A DNA stretch of 10,263 nt from Amphritea sp. (GCA_018067325.1 JAGPUU010000096.1:1-10263); one strand, 5' to 3'. Positions 1 to 9,057 are shown, numbered from the stretch's first letter. Made by a program: numbers and translations. The notes: generated by a model from the letters alone, not told the origin.

Positions 1-1687
<1,687 letters not shown>

Positions 1688-1688
<1 letters not shown>

Positions 1689-2278
1689 TGGATGTTCAGG
1701 AAAAACCCTCACGCCGGGAGCAGATTTTGCAATCCCTGGCGATGATGCTGGAAAATGACCCGGGCGCGCGGATCACCACGGCAGCGCTGGCGAAGCATGT
1801 CGGCGTATCGGAGGCGGCGCTATATCGCCACTTTCCAAGTAAGGCCCGAATGTTTGAAGGCCTAATCGCCTTTATCGAGGACACAGTGTTCAGCCGAATT
1901 ACTATCATCACCGGTTCTGATGCTAATGCTATGAAACAATGTGAGCAGATCCTCACTCTGTTACTGGCGTTTGTCGAAAAGAACCCAGGCATGGGGCGAA
2001 TTCTCACCGGAGACGCTCTGTCCGGAGAAACCGACCGGTTGCGGCAGCGAATCAACCAGTTCTTTGAGCGTGTGGAAACCCAGTTAAAACAGATCCTTCG
2101 TACCGCCGAACAGACCGAAGGGTTGCGAACTGAACTCCCCGCTGGTGCGACTGCTAATCTTATGCTGGCATGCGCAGAAGGAAGGATACGACAGTTTGTA
2201 CGTAGCGAATTCAAAGCCCGCCCAACGACAAACTGGGCCGATCAGTGGAGTGTGATTGCCGCTGCAGCCAGTCGCTAA
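1688..2278 (+). CDS. slmA: Nucleoid occlusion factor SlmA (TetR family)
   Basis: SlmA is a DNA-bound inhibitor of FtsZ assembly. It binds specific chromosomal sites and stops the division ring closing over unsegregated DNA. The protein has 196 residues (E. coli 198). It has an N-terminal TetR-type helix-turn-helix at about 29-52 with the characteristic [17 protein letters not shown] stretch, then an all-helical dimerisation/FtsZ-binding region ending in WADQW. The strong match around the HTH and the conserved [12 protein letters not shown] helix separate it from generic TetR regulators. Its ATG shares a base with the argB stop (TAATG), with AAGG at 1674-1677 ten bases upstream, so it is probably translationally coupled to argB. 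In E. coli slmA lies between dut and pyrE. The algC-argB-slmA order here is a variation on the same coaBC-dut neighbourhood. Confidence 0.95.
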
Positions 2279-3046
2279 GTGATTACTGAACAACTCAGCC
2301 TGCTACTCATTTCGTTACTGGCTAATGGCCTGTCAGCCATGGCCGGTGGCGGTGCAGGCTTACTGCAACTACCTGTTCTCCTGTTTCTCGGACTTAGTTT
2401 TAGTAGCGCATTGGCAACCCACAAAATCGCCAGTGTAGCGCTCGGGGTCGGCGCAACGTTACGTCATCTGCGAGAGAAATCTCTGGATCTGCGTTTCTGC
2501 CTGTTCATCCTTGCCTGCGGTCTTCCCGGAGTCGTATTGGGAGGCATACTTATCCTCCGATTGCCGGAGAGCCTGACCATCTTTTGTCTCGGTATTCTCA
2601 CAACAAGCCTGGGTATCTATTCAATATTTAAACCCCAATTGGGTTTATCCCAACAATCCCGCAACCGGGATCTCCGAGGCTTATGCCTGGGAGGCGCCGT
2701 ACTTTGTCTGATCGGAATTCTCAACGGCTCCTTAACCTCAGGCACCGGACTCTTTGTCACTATCTGGCTGGTACGCTGGTTTGGTCTGGATTATAAGACT
2801 GCCGTCGCTTACGTTTTGATTTTGGTAGGACTTTTCTGGAACGGTTCCGGAGCCATTACCGTCGCACTACAACAACCACCTCACTGGGAGTGGTTACCTG
2901 CCCTGATAGCCGGCGCAATTATTGGTGCCTATACCGGCACCCATATTGCTCTCAAAAAAGGCAATTCAGCGATAAAGAAAATCTTTGAGACTCTGACCAT
3001 TCTGGTAGGAATCAAGCTGATAGCAGATGGACTGCTACTACTATAA
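2279..3046 (+). CDS. TauE/SafE-family membrane permease (putative anion/sulfite exporter)
   Basis: This 255-residue, very hydrophobic protein has about eight predicted membrane segments (roughly 5-35, 40-60, 72-95, 98-118, 132-160, 172-192, 205-225, 235-255). The family's internal duplication is visible. Each half begins with a small-residue-rich helix, MAGGGAGLLQLPVLLFLG near 21-38 and GSLTSGTGLFVTIWLV near 150-165. A basic linker (QQSRNRDLRG, about 125-134) joins the halves. Members are linked to export or uptake of sulfite, sulfoacetate and other small organosulfur or carboxylate anions, but the substrate cannot be read from sequence and nothing nearby fixes it. The start is a GTG abutting the slmA stop (TAAGTG) with no clear Shine-Dalgarno, so translation probably depends on coupling to slmA. 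The next internal ATG (codon 21) would remove most of the first membrane segment. It is the last gene of the operon. Confidence 0.88.
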   Translation: MITEQLSLLLISLLANGLSAMAGGGAGLLQLPVLLFLGLSFSSALATHKIASVALGVGATLRHLREKSLDLRFCLFILACGLPGVVLGGILILRLPESLTIFCLGILTTSLGIYSIFKPQLGLSQQSRNRDLRGLCLGGAVLCLIGILNGSLTSGTGLFVTIWLVRWFGLDYKTAVAYVLILVGLFWNGSGAITVALQQPPHWEWLPALIAGAIIGAYTGTHIALKKGNSAIKKIFETLTILVGIKLIADGLLLL

Positions 3047-3066
3047 AGCTTGGTTAAGCGTTTTTT
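3045..3066 (+). terminator. Weak intrinsic terminator after the TauE gene
   Basis: A short stem GCTT-ggtt-AAGC (3048-3059) is followed at once by six T residues (3061-3066), with flanking A/T bases able to extend the stem past one A/G mismatch. It lies directly after the stop codon in the 33-nt gap between two convergent genes, where a terminator is expected. The 4-bp core is weak. On the - strand the same stem is followed by only three T residues, so it may serve yibQ poorly if at all. Confidence 0.4.
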
Positions 3067-3079
3067 AGAAGACTAAGAA

Positions 3080-3994
3080 TTAGTTCGATTCTAACTGAGC
3101 ATTACCGTTTTGGCGGGCCAAAGCCGTCTGGCAGTGTCCTTCATTCTGATCACAGACACTCTCTAACTTACGATCTGCTTGCTGAGCTTCAACCAGCCTT
3201 CTGGCTTCTGCCTGCTGAAACAAAAAAGCACTGGGCGACACCAACTGGATTCCCAACTCGCCAATCTTAGGCAGCGCATGCTTAAGATATTCAATAGTCA
3301 CAGGGTATGGATGACAGATCAGAACAGCAAAGCCCTGTTCACGCGCCAGCTTTAACCCATAACGAAACTGTTTATCAACAAAAGCGGTGGTCTGTTCGTG
3401 ATCAAGAAAAACATCCCGCATAAGCCAGGGGACCCCCTGAGAATAAGCAGATTTCCAGGCCATAGTCTTGGTGGTGGTTTTACTATCAAGAAAGAACAAT
3501 CCCTGCTCTGCGAGAACATCCATCACCCAGTCCATTTTCTGACGCCTTTGCGTCAGCAAACTTCCCATGTGATTATTAACCCCTGCAACATAAGGAACCG
3601 CTTCAATATTCCCACGCAACATTTTTGTTAATTGCTGATGGGTCATATCGTCGGTCAGACCTCCCGGACCCAGTTTCAGGTGCGCAGTATTCGCCATAGG
3701 AGCATGCAGCATAACCTCCTTACCCTGACTATGAGCCATCTCAGCCAGCGCAACACTGTGAGGCGTATGCGGCAATACCGAATAAGCCACCGGTCCAGGC
3801 AAGTTGATGGCAGCAACACCCTGCTCAAAATTATTCCCCACATCATCAACAATAATAATCAGACGGGATGACTCCGTATCAGCGGCTACCGGCTGAACGA
3901 TGACAGTCAGTAAAATAGCACTCCCCAGAACTCCGGAAATAAACCGGCCCAACAGCCGAAGGCAGCGTCTCACTGAACTCTCAATACGTTTCAC
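3080..3994 (-). CDS. yibQ: Divergent polysaccharide deacetylase family protein (YibQ-like), exported
   Basis: This 304-residue protein of the divergent polysaccharide deacetylase (DUF610/YibQ) family belongs to the carbohydrate esterase 4-like fold. The substrate is not established; an envelope glycan role is inferred from its neighbours. An N-terminal basic stretch and hydrophobic segment (about 17-37) end in QPVAA-DT, consistent with a signal peptide or membrane anchor. The putative metal/active-site residues are in place: IIIVDDVG (Asp50, Asp51), MLHAPM (His97), NNHMGS (His142), FLDSKTT (Asp170) and ICHPYP (His228). The tail past about 260 is Gln/Ala/Glu-rich and holds two cysteines in CDQNEGHC (281 and 288) that could form a disulfide in the periplasm. 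The start is GTG in a 4-nt GTGA overlap with the ctpA stop, with GGAAAG nine bases upstream inside ctpA. It is the last gene of the gpmI-envC-ctpA-yibQ cluster. Confidence 0.9.
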   Translation of the reverse strand: MKRIESSVRRCLRLLGRFISGVLGSAILLTVIVQPVAADTESSRLIIIVDDVGNNFEQGVAAINLPGPVAYSVLPHTPHSVALAEMAHSQGKEVMLHAPMANTAHLKLGPGGLTDDMTHQQLTKMLRGNIEAVPYVAGVNNHMGSLLTQRRQKMDWVMDVLAEQGLFFLDSKTTTKTMAWKSAYSQGVPWLMRDVFLDHEQTTAFVDKQFRYGLKLAREQGFAVLICHPYPVTIEYLKHALPKIGELGIQLVSPSAFLFQQAEARRLVEAQQADRKLESVCDQNEGHCQTALARQNGNAQLESN

Positions 3995-5328
3995 TGAACG
4001 GCGCTTTCCATTTCAGGCTGTTCGACTGCGGCAAACGGCTTAATAATTGATAACGCCTTGAGCAGATTGAAGGCTTCATAAAGCTGAAAGTCTTTTTCTG
4101 CCAAAGAGGTTCGAAGCTGGGCATCAGTATCAACCTCCTCAGGCCCGTTCTCAAGGTGACCACTAAGATCACGTTCCTTGAGGTAATTGCCAGACTCTTT
4201 GAGACTGATATTGGCGTCAGCTACATAGATATCAGGGACGATACCCTGAGCCTGAATAGAGCGACCATTCGGTGTGTAATAACGAGCAGTCGTTAATTTC
4301 AATGCCCGCTTTTTTGTAAGCGGAAGAATTGTCTGCACAGAGCCTTTACCGAAGCTATCTACACCCATAACTATAGCCCGAGCATGGTCCTGAAGCGCTC
4401 CGGCTACAATTTCAGACGCAGAAGCTGAACCTTGGTTGATCAAGACAACAAGCGGCAAACTGCTATCCACTAATGTTTTAGTGGTGGCGTTATAGCGCAG
4501 TTCTGAATTTTCCACCCGCCCCTGAGTGTAAACAATCAAGCCCTGATCAATAAAGCCATCACTGACCTCAACCGCCGCACGCAATACCCCACCCGGATTA
4601 TTTCTCAGATCAAGAACCAGCCCCCTCAGGTCCGATTCATCTTGAAGGCGCTCAATCGCTTTTAACAGATCCTTACCCGTATTCACCTGAAACTGGGTAA
4701 TACGCAGATAACCGATACCGTCTTCCAGCATTCGTTGTTTAACACTGGCGACCCGGATAACATCCCGCACCACCATAATTTCCAACGGTTTATCTTCGCC
4801 TTCCCGGACGACTGTCAACAGCAACTCTGAACCAGGCTTACCCCGCATCAGCTTGACCGCATCGCCAAGTTCCATCCCCTGAACCGACTGATCCCCCAGT
4901 TTGATAATCAGATCACCCGCTTTAACGCCGGCCCGATACGCCGGAGTATCATCTATAGGCGCAATAACCCGTATAAAACCGTTTTCCATGCCCACTTCAA
5001 TACCCAGCCCACCAAACTCTCCACTGGTGTGACTCTGCAAGTCTGAAAAGGCATCTGCCTCAAGATAGGCAGAGTGCGGATCCAGCCCCGCTAACATACC
5101 CCGCACTGCACTTTCCAGCAGCTCGGCATCGTCAACAGGCTCAACATAGGAATTTTTAATACGCTCAAATACTTCGGTAAACAGACGGATCTCTTCCAGC
5201 GGAATACTCTTAACCTGTTCTGCCTCAGATACCGCGTCTGCTGCAAACAGCGCAGTCGCCGATCCGCTTAGCAAACAAGCTAGCAACAGAGGTTTAGTAA
5301 GGCTGGAAAGCTGTTGCTTCAGCGTCAT
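3991..5328 (-). CDS. ctpA: Carboxy-terminal processing protease CtpA (PDZ + S41)
   Basis: This periplasmic S41-family serine protease has 445 residues. Its order is a signal peptide (about 1-29, cleavage near LFA-AD), an N-terminal helical segment with the usual GLDPHSAYL motif (81-89), a PDZ domain (about 105-190 from GGLGIEVG), then the S41 catalytic core. The catalytic residues fit the family spacing. Ser303 in GSASASE and Lys328 in SFGKGSVQ are 25 apart, as in E. coli Prc and CtpB, with Gln332 four residues later. LRNNPGG (242-248) and YYTPNGRSI (350-358) are further hallmarks. Relatives trim or degrade periplasmic proteins. In P. aeruginosa CtpA degrades peptidoglycan endopeptidases with a lipoprotein partner, so its place between envC and yibQ fits a role in cell-wall turnover (inference). 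The ATG has a good RBS at 5335-5339, and a 53-nt gap separates it from envC. Confidence 0.96.
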   Translation of the reverse strand: MTLKQQLSSLTKPLLLACLLSGSATALFAADAVSEAEQVKSIPLEEIRLFTEVFERIKNSYVEPVDDAELLESAVRGMLAGLDPHSAYLEADAFSDLQSHTSGEFGGLGIEVGMENGFIRVIAPIDDTPAYRAGVKAGDLIIKLGDQSVQGMELGDAVKLMRGKPGSELLLTVVREGEDKPLEIMVVRDVIRVASVKQRMLEDGIGYLRITQFQVNTGKDLLKAIERLQDESDLRGLVLDLRNNPGGVLRAAVEVSDGFIDQGLIVYTQGRVENSELRYNATTKTLVDSSLPLVVLINQGSASASEIVAGALQDHARAIVMGVDSFGKGSVQTILPLTKKRALKLTTARYYTPNGRSIQAQGIVPDIYVADANISLKESGNYLKERDLSGHLENGPEEVDTDAQLRTSLAEKDFQLYEAFNLLKALSIIKPFAAVEQPEMESAVQ

Positions 5329-5334
5329 GACTCA

Positions 5335-5339
5335 TCCTT
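5335..5339 (-). promoter_or_regulatory. Ribosome binding site of ctpA
   Basis: On the - strand AAGGA lies six bases before the ctpA ATG. It is the clearest Shine-Dalgarno in the gpmI-yibQ cluster and fixes the ctpA start. It contrasts with envC just upstream, which has none. Confidence 0.7.
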
Positions 5340-5381
5340 TTATTACATCTGTTAAATATTGAAATAGCATAACCGCTACGA

Positions 5382-6524
5382 CTACCTTCTCGCTAGCCAT
5401 TTCAGCGGATCTGTAGAATTTCCTTTATATCTCAAAGCAAAATATAAACCCGGCTTGGTACTACCGCCACTGCTGCCTATGGTCGCCAGCTGGTCTCCAC
5501 CGGAGACCCACTCACCCACTTCCCGCAGCAACGACTCATTATGACCATATAAGCTCATATAACCGCCACCATGATCTACTATGGTCAACAATCCATAACC
5601 ACGCAACCAATCGGAAAAAACCACTCTGCCATGATGTATCGCTTTCACCGGCTGACCCGAGCGCTGGGATAGCAGTATTCCTTCAAAACGAATACCACTG
5701 CTTTTACTCCCAAACCGGCGACTTAAGCTACCTTTCGCCGGCCAGGGTAAGCGTCCTTTTAACTCTCGGAAAGAGCGGTCATTACCCCCTAGGGATATCT
5801 TTTCAATGGAGGAGCGAATCTGGGTCAAAAGCTGTTCCAGCCGCTGCTGATCAGCCTTCAACGATTTCAGTTGCTGACTTCCGCTACTCAGCTTTTTTTC
5901 CAGTTGGCTCAGTACAACCCGACGCTCTTTACGAACCGACTCAAGATCATCTGACCGGGCTTTCAACAGATCCCTGCGATCAAAGATATCCTGTTGAGCA
6001 GAACGAATATCATTTTCCGCCTGTTCAAGCTTAATCAGCCCTTCACGAAAGTTCTGCAACCGTTGACTCAAGGTTTGATTGATTCGATCATAATATTGCA
6101 GCATCCGGGATACCTGTTCAGGGTCTCGCTGATTTAATAACAGCTGTAAGCGAGGTTGGGTTCCGGTTTTGTACTGCTGGCGCAACTGCTGTTCTAAGCG
6201 AACAGCTTCCTGTTTGAGCGACTTAAGCAAAGGAGTTTTTTTCCGCTCAAGCTTGTTTAAACGGGCCTCAGCCCCTTTCAGCTGCTTATTCAGTCGCAGG
6301 ATTTCCTGAGCTAACTCACCGATCGATTTATCACTGCGGCGAAGTTTTTGTTGCACCGACTTACGCTCACCTTTTAAAGTCCCTAGTGTATTAACCAGCT
6401 CAGAGATGCTTTTTTTAAGCGAAGTAATTTGTGTCTCTGTTGCCTTTTCCTGAGCGGCAAAAACAGGTACACAAAGGCTCAGTAACAGCGTTGTCAGAAA
6501 TACGGTTAACAGTTTTTTCTGCAT
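5382..6524 (-). CDS. envC: Murein hydrolase activator EnvC (coiled coil + degenerate LytM)
   Basis: EnvC is a periplasmic divisome protein that, with FtsEX, switches on the cell-separating N-acetylmuramoyl-L-alanine amidases. The 380-residue protein (E. coli 419) has a signal peptide (about 1-23, ending VFA-AQ), a long Leu/Gln/Lys-rich coiled coil (about 28-245), and a C-terminal LytM/M23 domain (about 258-378). The peptidase site is degenerate. The first metal motif is replaced by IRFEGILL (278-285), LYGH stands where active enzymes have the distal HxH pair, and LYFALR (360-365) replaces LHF. This is the EnvC pattern of a non-enzymatic activator, not an active endopeptidase. The ATG is fixed by the signal peptide and by an in-frame TGA 18 bases upstream. 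No Shine-Dalgarno is visible, and a hairpin occupies that position. It lies between gpmI and ctpA, all on one strand. Confidence 0.96.
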   Translation of the reverse strand: MQKKLLTVFLTTLLLSLCVPVFAAQEKATETQITSLKKSISELVNTLGTLKGERKSVQQKLRRSDKSIGELAQEILRLNKQLKGAEARLNKLERKKTPLLKSLKQEAVRLEQQLRQQYKTGTQPRLQLLLNQRDPEQVSRMLQYYDRINQTLSQRLQNFREGLIKLEQAENDIRSAQQDIFDRRDLLKARSDDLESVRKERRVVLSQLEKKLSSGSQQLKSLKADQQRLEQLLTQIRSSIEKISLGGNDRSFRELKGRLPWPAKGSLSRRFGSKSSGIRFEGILLSQRSGQPVKAIHHGRVVFSDWLRGYGLLTIVDHGGGYMSLYGHNESLLREVGEWVSGGDQLATIGSSGGSTKPGLYFALRYKGNSTDPLKWLARR

Positions 6525-6527
6525 ATA

Positions 6528-6552
6528 TAGAAAGGCCGTTCAATGAACGGCC
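6528..6552 (-). terminator. Hairpin between gpmI and envC: terminator or attenuator over the envC leader
   Basis: Bases 6534-6540 (GGCCGTT) and 6546-6552 (AACGGCC) form a perfect 7-bp stem with a 5-base loop. In the - strand transcript the stem is followed by UUUCUAUAU, a short U-rich tail running into the envC AUG. It begins eight bases after the gpmI stop, where a terminator would sit. The imperfect U-run and closely placed downstream gene suggest partial termination or attenuation, not a full stop. Confidence 0.6.
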
Positions 6553-6559
6553 CGAATCC

Positions 6560-8110
6560 TTATCCTAATTGTATTAATGACCGACCGGTCATTTCCGCCG
6601 GTTGTTCCAGCGACATCAGACTAAGCAAAGTCGGCGCTAGGTCGCAAAGCGAGCCATCTGCCAGTTTTACTTCGGCTTTACGAGGCCCGTCATACACTAG
6701 AGCAACTGGCCAGATGGTATGCGCCGTATGCGCCTGCCCGGTTTTTGGATTGACCATCAATTCGACATTACCGTGGTCTGCTGTAATCAGAGTTTCACCA
6801 TCAACAGTTTCCATCGCTGCCAATACTTCAGCGATACATTTATCGATCACCTCAACCGCTTTGACCGCCGCAGCAAAATTACCGGTATGACCGACCATAT
6901 CTGGATTGGCAAAATTACAAACAATCAGATCGTACTTACCACTGGTAATTGCCTCAACCAGTTTTTCAGTAACTTCAGGAGCACTCATCTCTGGCTTTAG
7001 ATCATAAGTTGCCACATCCGGCGACGGTACCAGAATTCTATCTTCTCCCGTATAGGGCTGTTCTTCACCACCATTAAAAAAGAAAGTAACGTGGGCATAC
7101 TTCTCTGTCTCGGCAATCCGCAATTGAGTCTTACCCTGCTGAGCAAGAAAGTCCCCTAAGCTATTAAACAACTTAACCGGAGGATAAGCACAACTTGCAT
7201 CAATGTCTGATGCATACTGAGTCAGCATGACAAAATCAGATAGATCAGGCACCGCGCTACGCGTAAAGCCATCAAATTCACGATCAACAAAAGCCCGGGT
7301 GATCTCTCGGGCACGATCTGGCCGGAAGTTGGCGCAGATAACGGTATCATTATCACGAATCAACCCTTTCGGCTGACCGTCTGTACCAATAATGGTCGTT
7401 GCCTGAACAAACTCATCATTTTCATCACGCTCGTAAGCGTTGGCCAGCGCATCCAGAGCAGAGGTTTCATAACAGGGCGAAAGCCCCTTGGTCATAGCAT
7501 CGTAGGCTAGCTGCACCCGATTCCATCGATTATCACGATCCATAGCAAAATATCTGCCAACAACCGTTGCGATAGCACCCCGGCCTAACTCATTAAATTT
7601 GGCTTCAGCCGCTTTAATTGATGACTCAGCACTACGCGGGGGCATATCCCGACCATCCAAAATAGCGTGGAGATAAACCTTTTTAGCGCCCCGCTTAACC
7701 GCCATCTCCAAAAGTGCAAACATCTGTTCTTCGTGGCTATGCACACCACCCGGCGACAAAAGGCCTGTTACATGAACAGCCCCATCAGCGGCAATCGCTT
7801 TATCTATACCCTCAATAAGCGCTGCATTCTCAAATAAAGTACCCTCTTCTACCGCTTTATTGATACGGGTAAAGTTCTGGTAGACCACCCGGCCGGCTCC
7901 GATATTCATATGTCCGACTTCGGAGTTGCCCATCTGCCCATCTGGCAACCCTACAGCCAACCCTGATGTTGCTATTCGACTATTAGGCGCTTCCGCCATC
8001 AGCCGATCCCATGTGGGAGTATTAGCGGTAGCCAGGGCACTGGATTCAGTTTGTTCTACACCAAGTCCATCAAGAATAATTAACGCTTTCGGGGCACGCA
8101 GGTTAGTCAT
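6560..8110 (-). CDS. gpmI: 2,3-bisphosphoglycerate-independent phosphoglycerate mutase
   Basis: This cytosolic glycolytic/gluconeogenic enzyme interconverts 3- and 2-phosphoglycerate through a phosphoserine intermediate and two Mn2+ ions. The 516-residue length is normal for the family. Visible active-site elements are LDGLG (Asp14), QMGNSEVGH with nucleophile Ser63, the substrate-binding segments HSHEEQ (124-129), LDGRD (151-155) and [12 protein letters not shown] (185-196), [10 protein letters not shown] (261-270), and the second metal cluster NPDMVGH (Asp404, His408), TADHGN (Asp445, His446) and the AHTAH histidines (461-464). The ATG at 8110 lies just before the conserved strand. It has only a purine-rich GAAAAGA upstream as a possible RBS. 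It is divergent from the rhodanese gene, as gpmM is from yibN in E. coli, and heads the cluster with envC, ctpA and yibQ. Confidence 0.97.
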   Translation of the reverse strand: MTNLRAPKALIILDGLGVEQTESSALATANTPTWDRLMAEAPNSRIATSGLAVGLPDGQMGNSEVGHMNIGAGRVVYQNFTRINKAVEEGTLFENAALIEGIDKAIAADGAVHVTGLLSPGGVHSHEEQMFALLEMAVKRGAKKVYLHAILDGRDMPPRSAESSIKAAEAKFNELGRGAIATVVGRYFAMDRDNRWNRVQLAYDAMTKGLSPCYETSALDALANAYERDENDEFVQATTIIGTDGQPKGLIRDNDTVICANFRPDRAREITRAFVDREFDGFTRSAVPDLSDFVMLTQYASDIDASCAYPPVKLFNSLGDFLAQQGKTQLRIAETEKYAHVTFFFNGGEEQPYTGEDRILVPSPDVATYDLKPEMSAPEVTEKLVEAITSGKYDLIVCNFANPDMVGHTGNFAAAVKAVEVIDKCIAEVLAAMETVDGETLITADHGNVELMVNPKTGQAHTAHTIWPVALVYDGPRKAEVKLADGSLCDLAPTLLSLMSLEQPAEMTGRSLIQLG

Positions 8111-8148
8111 AGGGATCTTTTCATTTTGAGTGATTGCAGAGACTGAGC

Positions 8149-8177
8149 ATTTTACTGAGAAAACACCCAGATGGCGA
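8149..8177 (-). promoter_or_regulatory. Candidate sigma70 promoter for gpmI
   Basis: On the - strand TCGCCA (8177-8172, 4 of 6 to consensus) is followed after 17 bases by TAAAAT (8154-8149, 5 of 6). Transcription would start near 8142, giving a ~30-nt leader before the gpmI ATG. The -35 match is modest and no second line of evidence supports it. Confidence 0.35.
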
Positions 8178-8277
8178 ATTCCACTCTACTAATCCCACCC
8201 ACAACAACAGAATTTTCAGTTTGCTCATAAGATCTTTGTGATTGACAAATTTTCATCAGGAATTCACCTCAGAGCTG

Positions 8278-8306
8278 TTACCAGTTTCGTTCCGGCAAGG
8301 TATACT
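8278..8306 (+). promoter_or_regulatory. Candidate sigma70 promoter for the yibN-grxC-secB operon
   Basis: TTACCA (8278-8283, 4 of 6) and TATACT (8301-8306, 5 of 6) are separated by the ideal 17 bases. The start point would be near 8313, with a leader of about 64 nt before the rhodanese ATG at 8377. This is the best promoter-like element in the 266-nt divergent intergenic region. Confidence 0.55.
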
Positions 8307-8312
8307 TACCGG
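8292..8312. promoter_or_regulatory. Inverted repeat over the -10 box, possible operator
   Basis: CCGGCAAG (8292-8299) and CTTACCGG (8305-8312) are inverted copies with one mismatch in eight, separated by GTATA. The dyad is centred on the TATACT -10 box of the candidate yibN promoter, the classic position for a dimeric repressor or MerR-like regulator. I do not recognise it as the site of a known regulator. Confidence 0.4.
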
Positions 8313-8376
8313 CTTCAAAAACTCTCACCGCGATCCACTTTAGATTAAAGGGCTCGCAACTGGCCGGATATTGATA

Positions 8377-8790
8377 ATGGAACAAGTGCTCGAATTCATC
8401 GACAACAATTTTATGATTGTGGCAGCCTGGGCTCTGACTTTGGCAATGTTGCTATGGACAGAACAGAACAAGGCTGGCAAATCCGTAGGCACCCATGAAG
8501 CCACCCGGTTGATCAACAAAGAGAACGCCGTCGTTCTCGATATCCGTCCTAAAAAAGAGTATTCCACCGGCTATATAACTAATGCGATCCACATCCCTGC
8601 GAGCGATCTGGACAACCACCTTACCGAGCTGGAAAAGTATAAACAGAAGCCCATTATTGTCGTCTGCAATATTGGTCAGACTGCCGGTGCCACATCCAAG
8701 AAACTGAAAACACTGGGCTTTGAAAATGTTGTCCGCCTTTCCGGCGGGATGACAGAATGGAAGGCCCAGAGCCTGCCGGTTATAAAATAA
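8377..8790 (+). CDS. yibN: Membrane-anchored rhodanese-like protein (YibN-type)
   Basis: This 137-residue protein has one N-terminal hydrophobic segment (about 11-28, MIVAAWALTLAMLLW) that should anchor it in the inner membrane, then a single rhodanese domain (about 38-135). The domain shows LDIRPKKEY (54-62), the loop VVCNIGQTA with candidate catalytic Cys97, and the family end motif LSGGMTEWKA (111-120). A cysteine at that position supports sulfur-transfer or persulfide chemistry, though the physiological substrate is unknown. A TTG six bases upstream (8371) is also in frame. The ATG is chosen because GGAT at 8366-8369 is spaced seven bases from it but only one base from the TTG. It is the first gene of the grxC-secB operon, divergent from gpmI, as in E. 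coli (yibN) and, from memory, Pseudomonas. Confidence 0.9.
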   Translation: MEQVLEFIDNNFMIVAAWALTLAMLLWTEQNKAGKSVGTHEATRLINKENAVVLDIRPKKEYSTGYITNAIHIPASDLDNHLTELEKYKQKPIIVVCNIGQTAGATSKKLKTLGFENVVRLSGGMTEWKAQSLPVIK

Positions 8791-8792
8791 CG

Positions 8793-9047
8793 ATGCCAAC
8801 TATCACTCTCTACAGCAATAACTGGTGCCCTTTTTGTCGGCGCGCTAAGATGCTGCTTGACCATAAAAGCGCTGCGTATAACGAGATCAATATTGACGCA
8901 GTACCCAGCGCCCGTCAGGAAATGATTGAGCGAAGTGGGCGTACGTCAGTACCACAAATTTTTATAGACGAACTTCATGTCGGTGGGTGCGATGATCTAT
9001 TTGCCCTTGAACAACAGGACAAACTAGACCCGCTATTAGCCGACTAG
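8793..9047 (+). CDS. grxC: Glutaredoxin 3 (GrxC)
   Basis: This small cytosolic thiol-disulfide oxidoreductase reduces protein disulfides and glutathione mixed disulfides using glutathione. From the ATG at 8793 it has 84 residues (E. coli GrxC 83). It shows the dithiol active site WCPFC (Cys12, Cys15), the cis-Pro loop TSVPQIF, and the glutathione-binding GGCDDL near the C-terminus. The active site is CPFC where E. coli has CPYC, a conservative change. An in-frame ATG at 8757 would add a 12-residue tail overlapping the rhodanese gene. It is rejected because strand 1 of the fold starts at MPTITLYS and family length fits the later start. Only two bases separate it from the rhodanese stop and no clear RBS is visible, so translation is probably coupled. 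Confidence 0.97.
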   Translation: MPTITLYSNNWCPFCRRAKMLLDHKSAAYNEINIDAVPSARQEMIERSGRTSVPQIFIDELHVGGCDDLFALEQQDKLDPLLAD

Positions 9048-9057
9048 ACAACATTTA

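Noticed and set aside
1696..2214. Long open frame (172 codons) antisense to slmA
   Set aside because: Arg/Ser-rich product with no recognisable motif, wholly inside a well-supported slmA; a codon-bias shadow.
5700..5760. EnvC LytM domain as an active M23 endopeptidase
   Set aside because: The metal-binding His/Asp positions are replaced, matching the known degenerate EnvC pattern, so no peptidase activity is claimed.
8242..8268. Perfect TTGACA (-35) in the gpmI-yibN intergenic region
   Set aside because: No acceptable -10 box at 15-19 bases; the only candidates there resemble TTCACC.
8371..8376. TTG start for the rhodanese gene
   Set aside because: The GGAT motif is only one base away, whereas the ATG at 8377 has normal spacing; difference is two residues only.
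8757..8792. 12-codon N-terminal extension of grxC from an upstream in-frame ATG
   Set aside because: Overlaps the rhodanese gene and makes the protein longer than the family; the fold starts at MPTITLYS.
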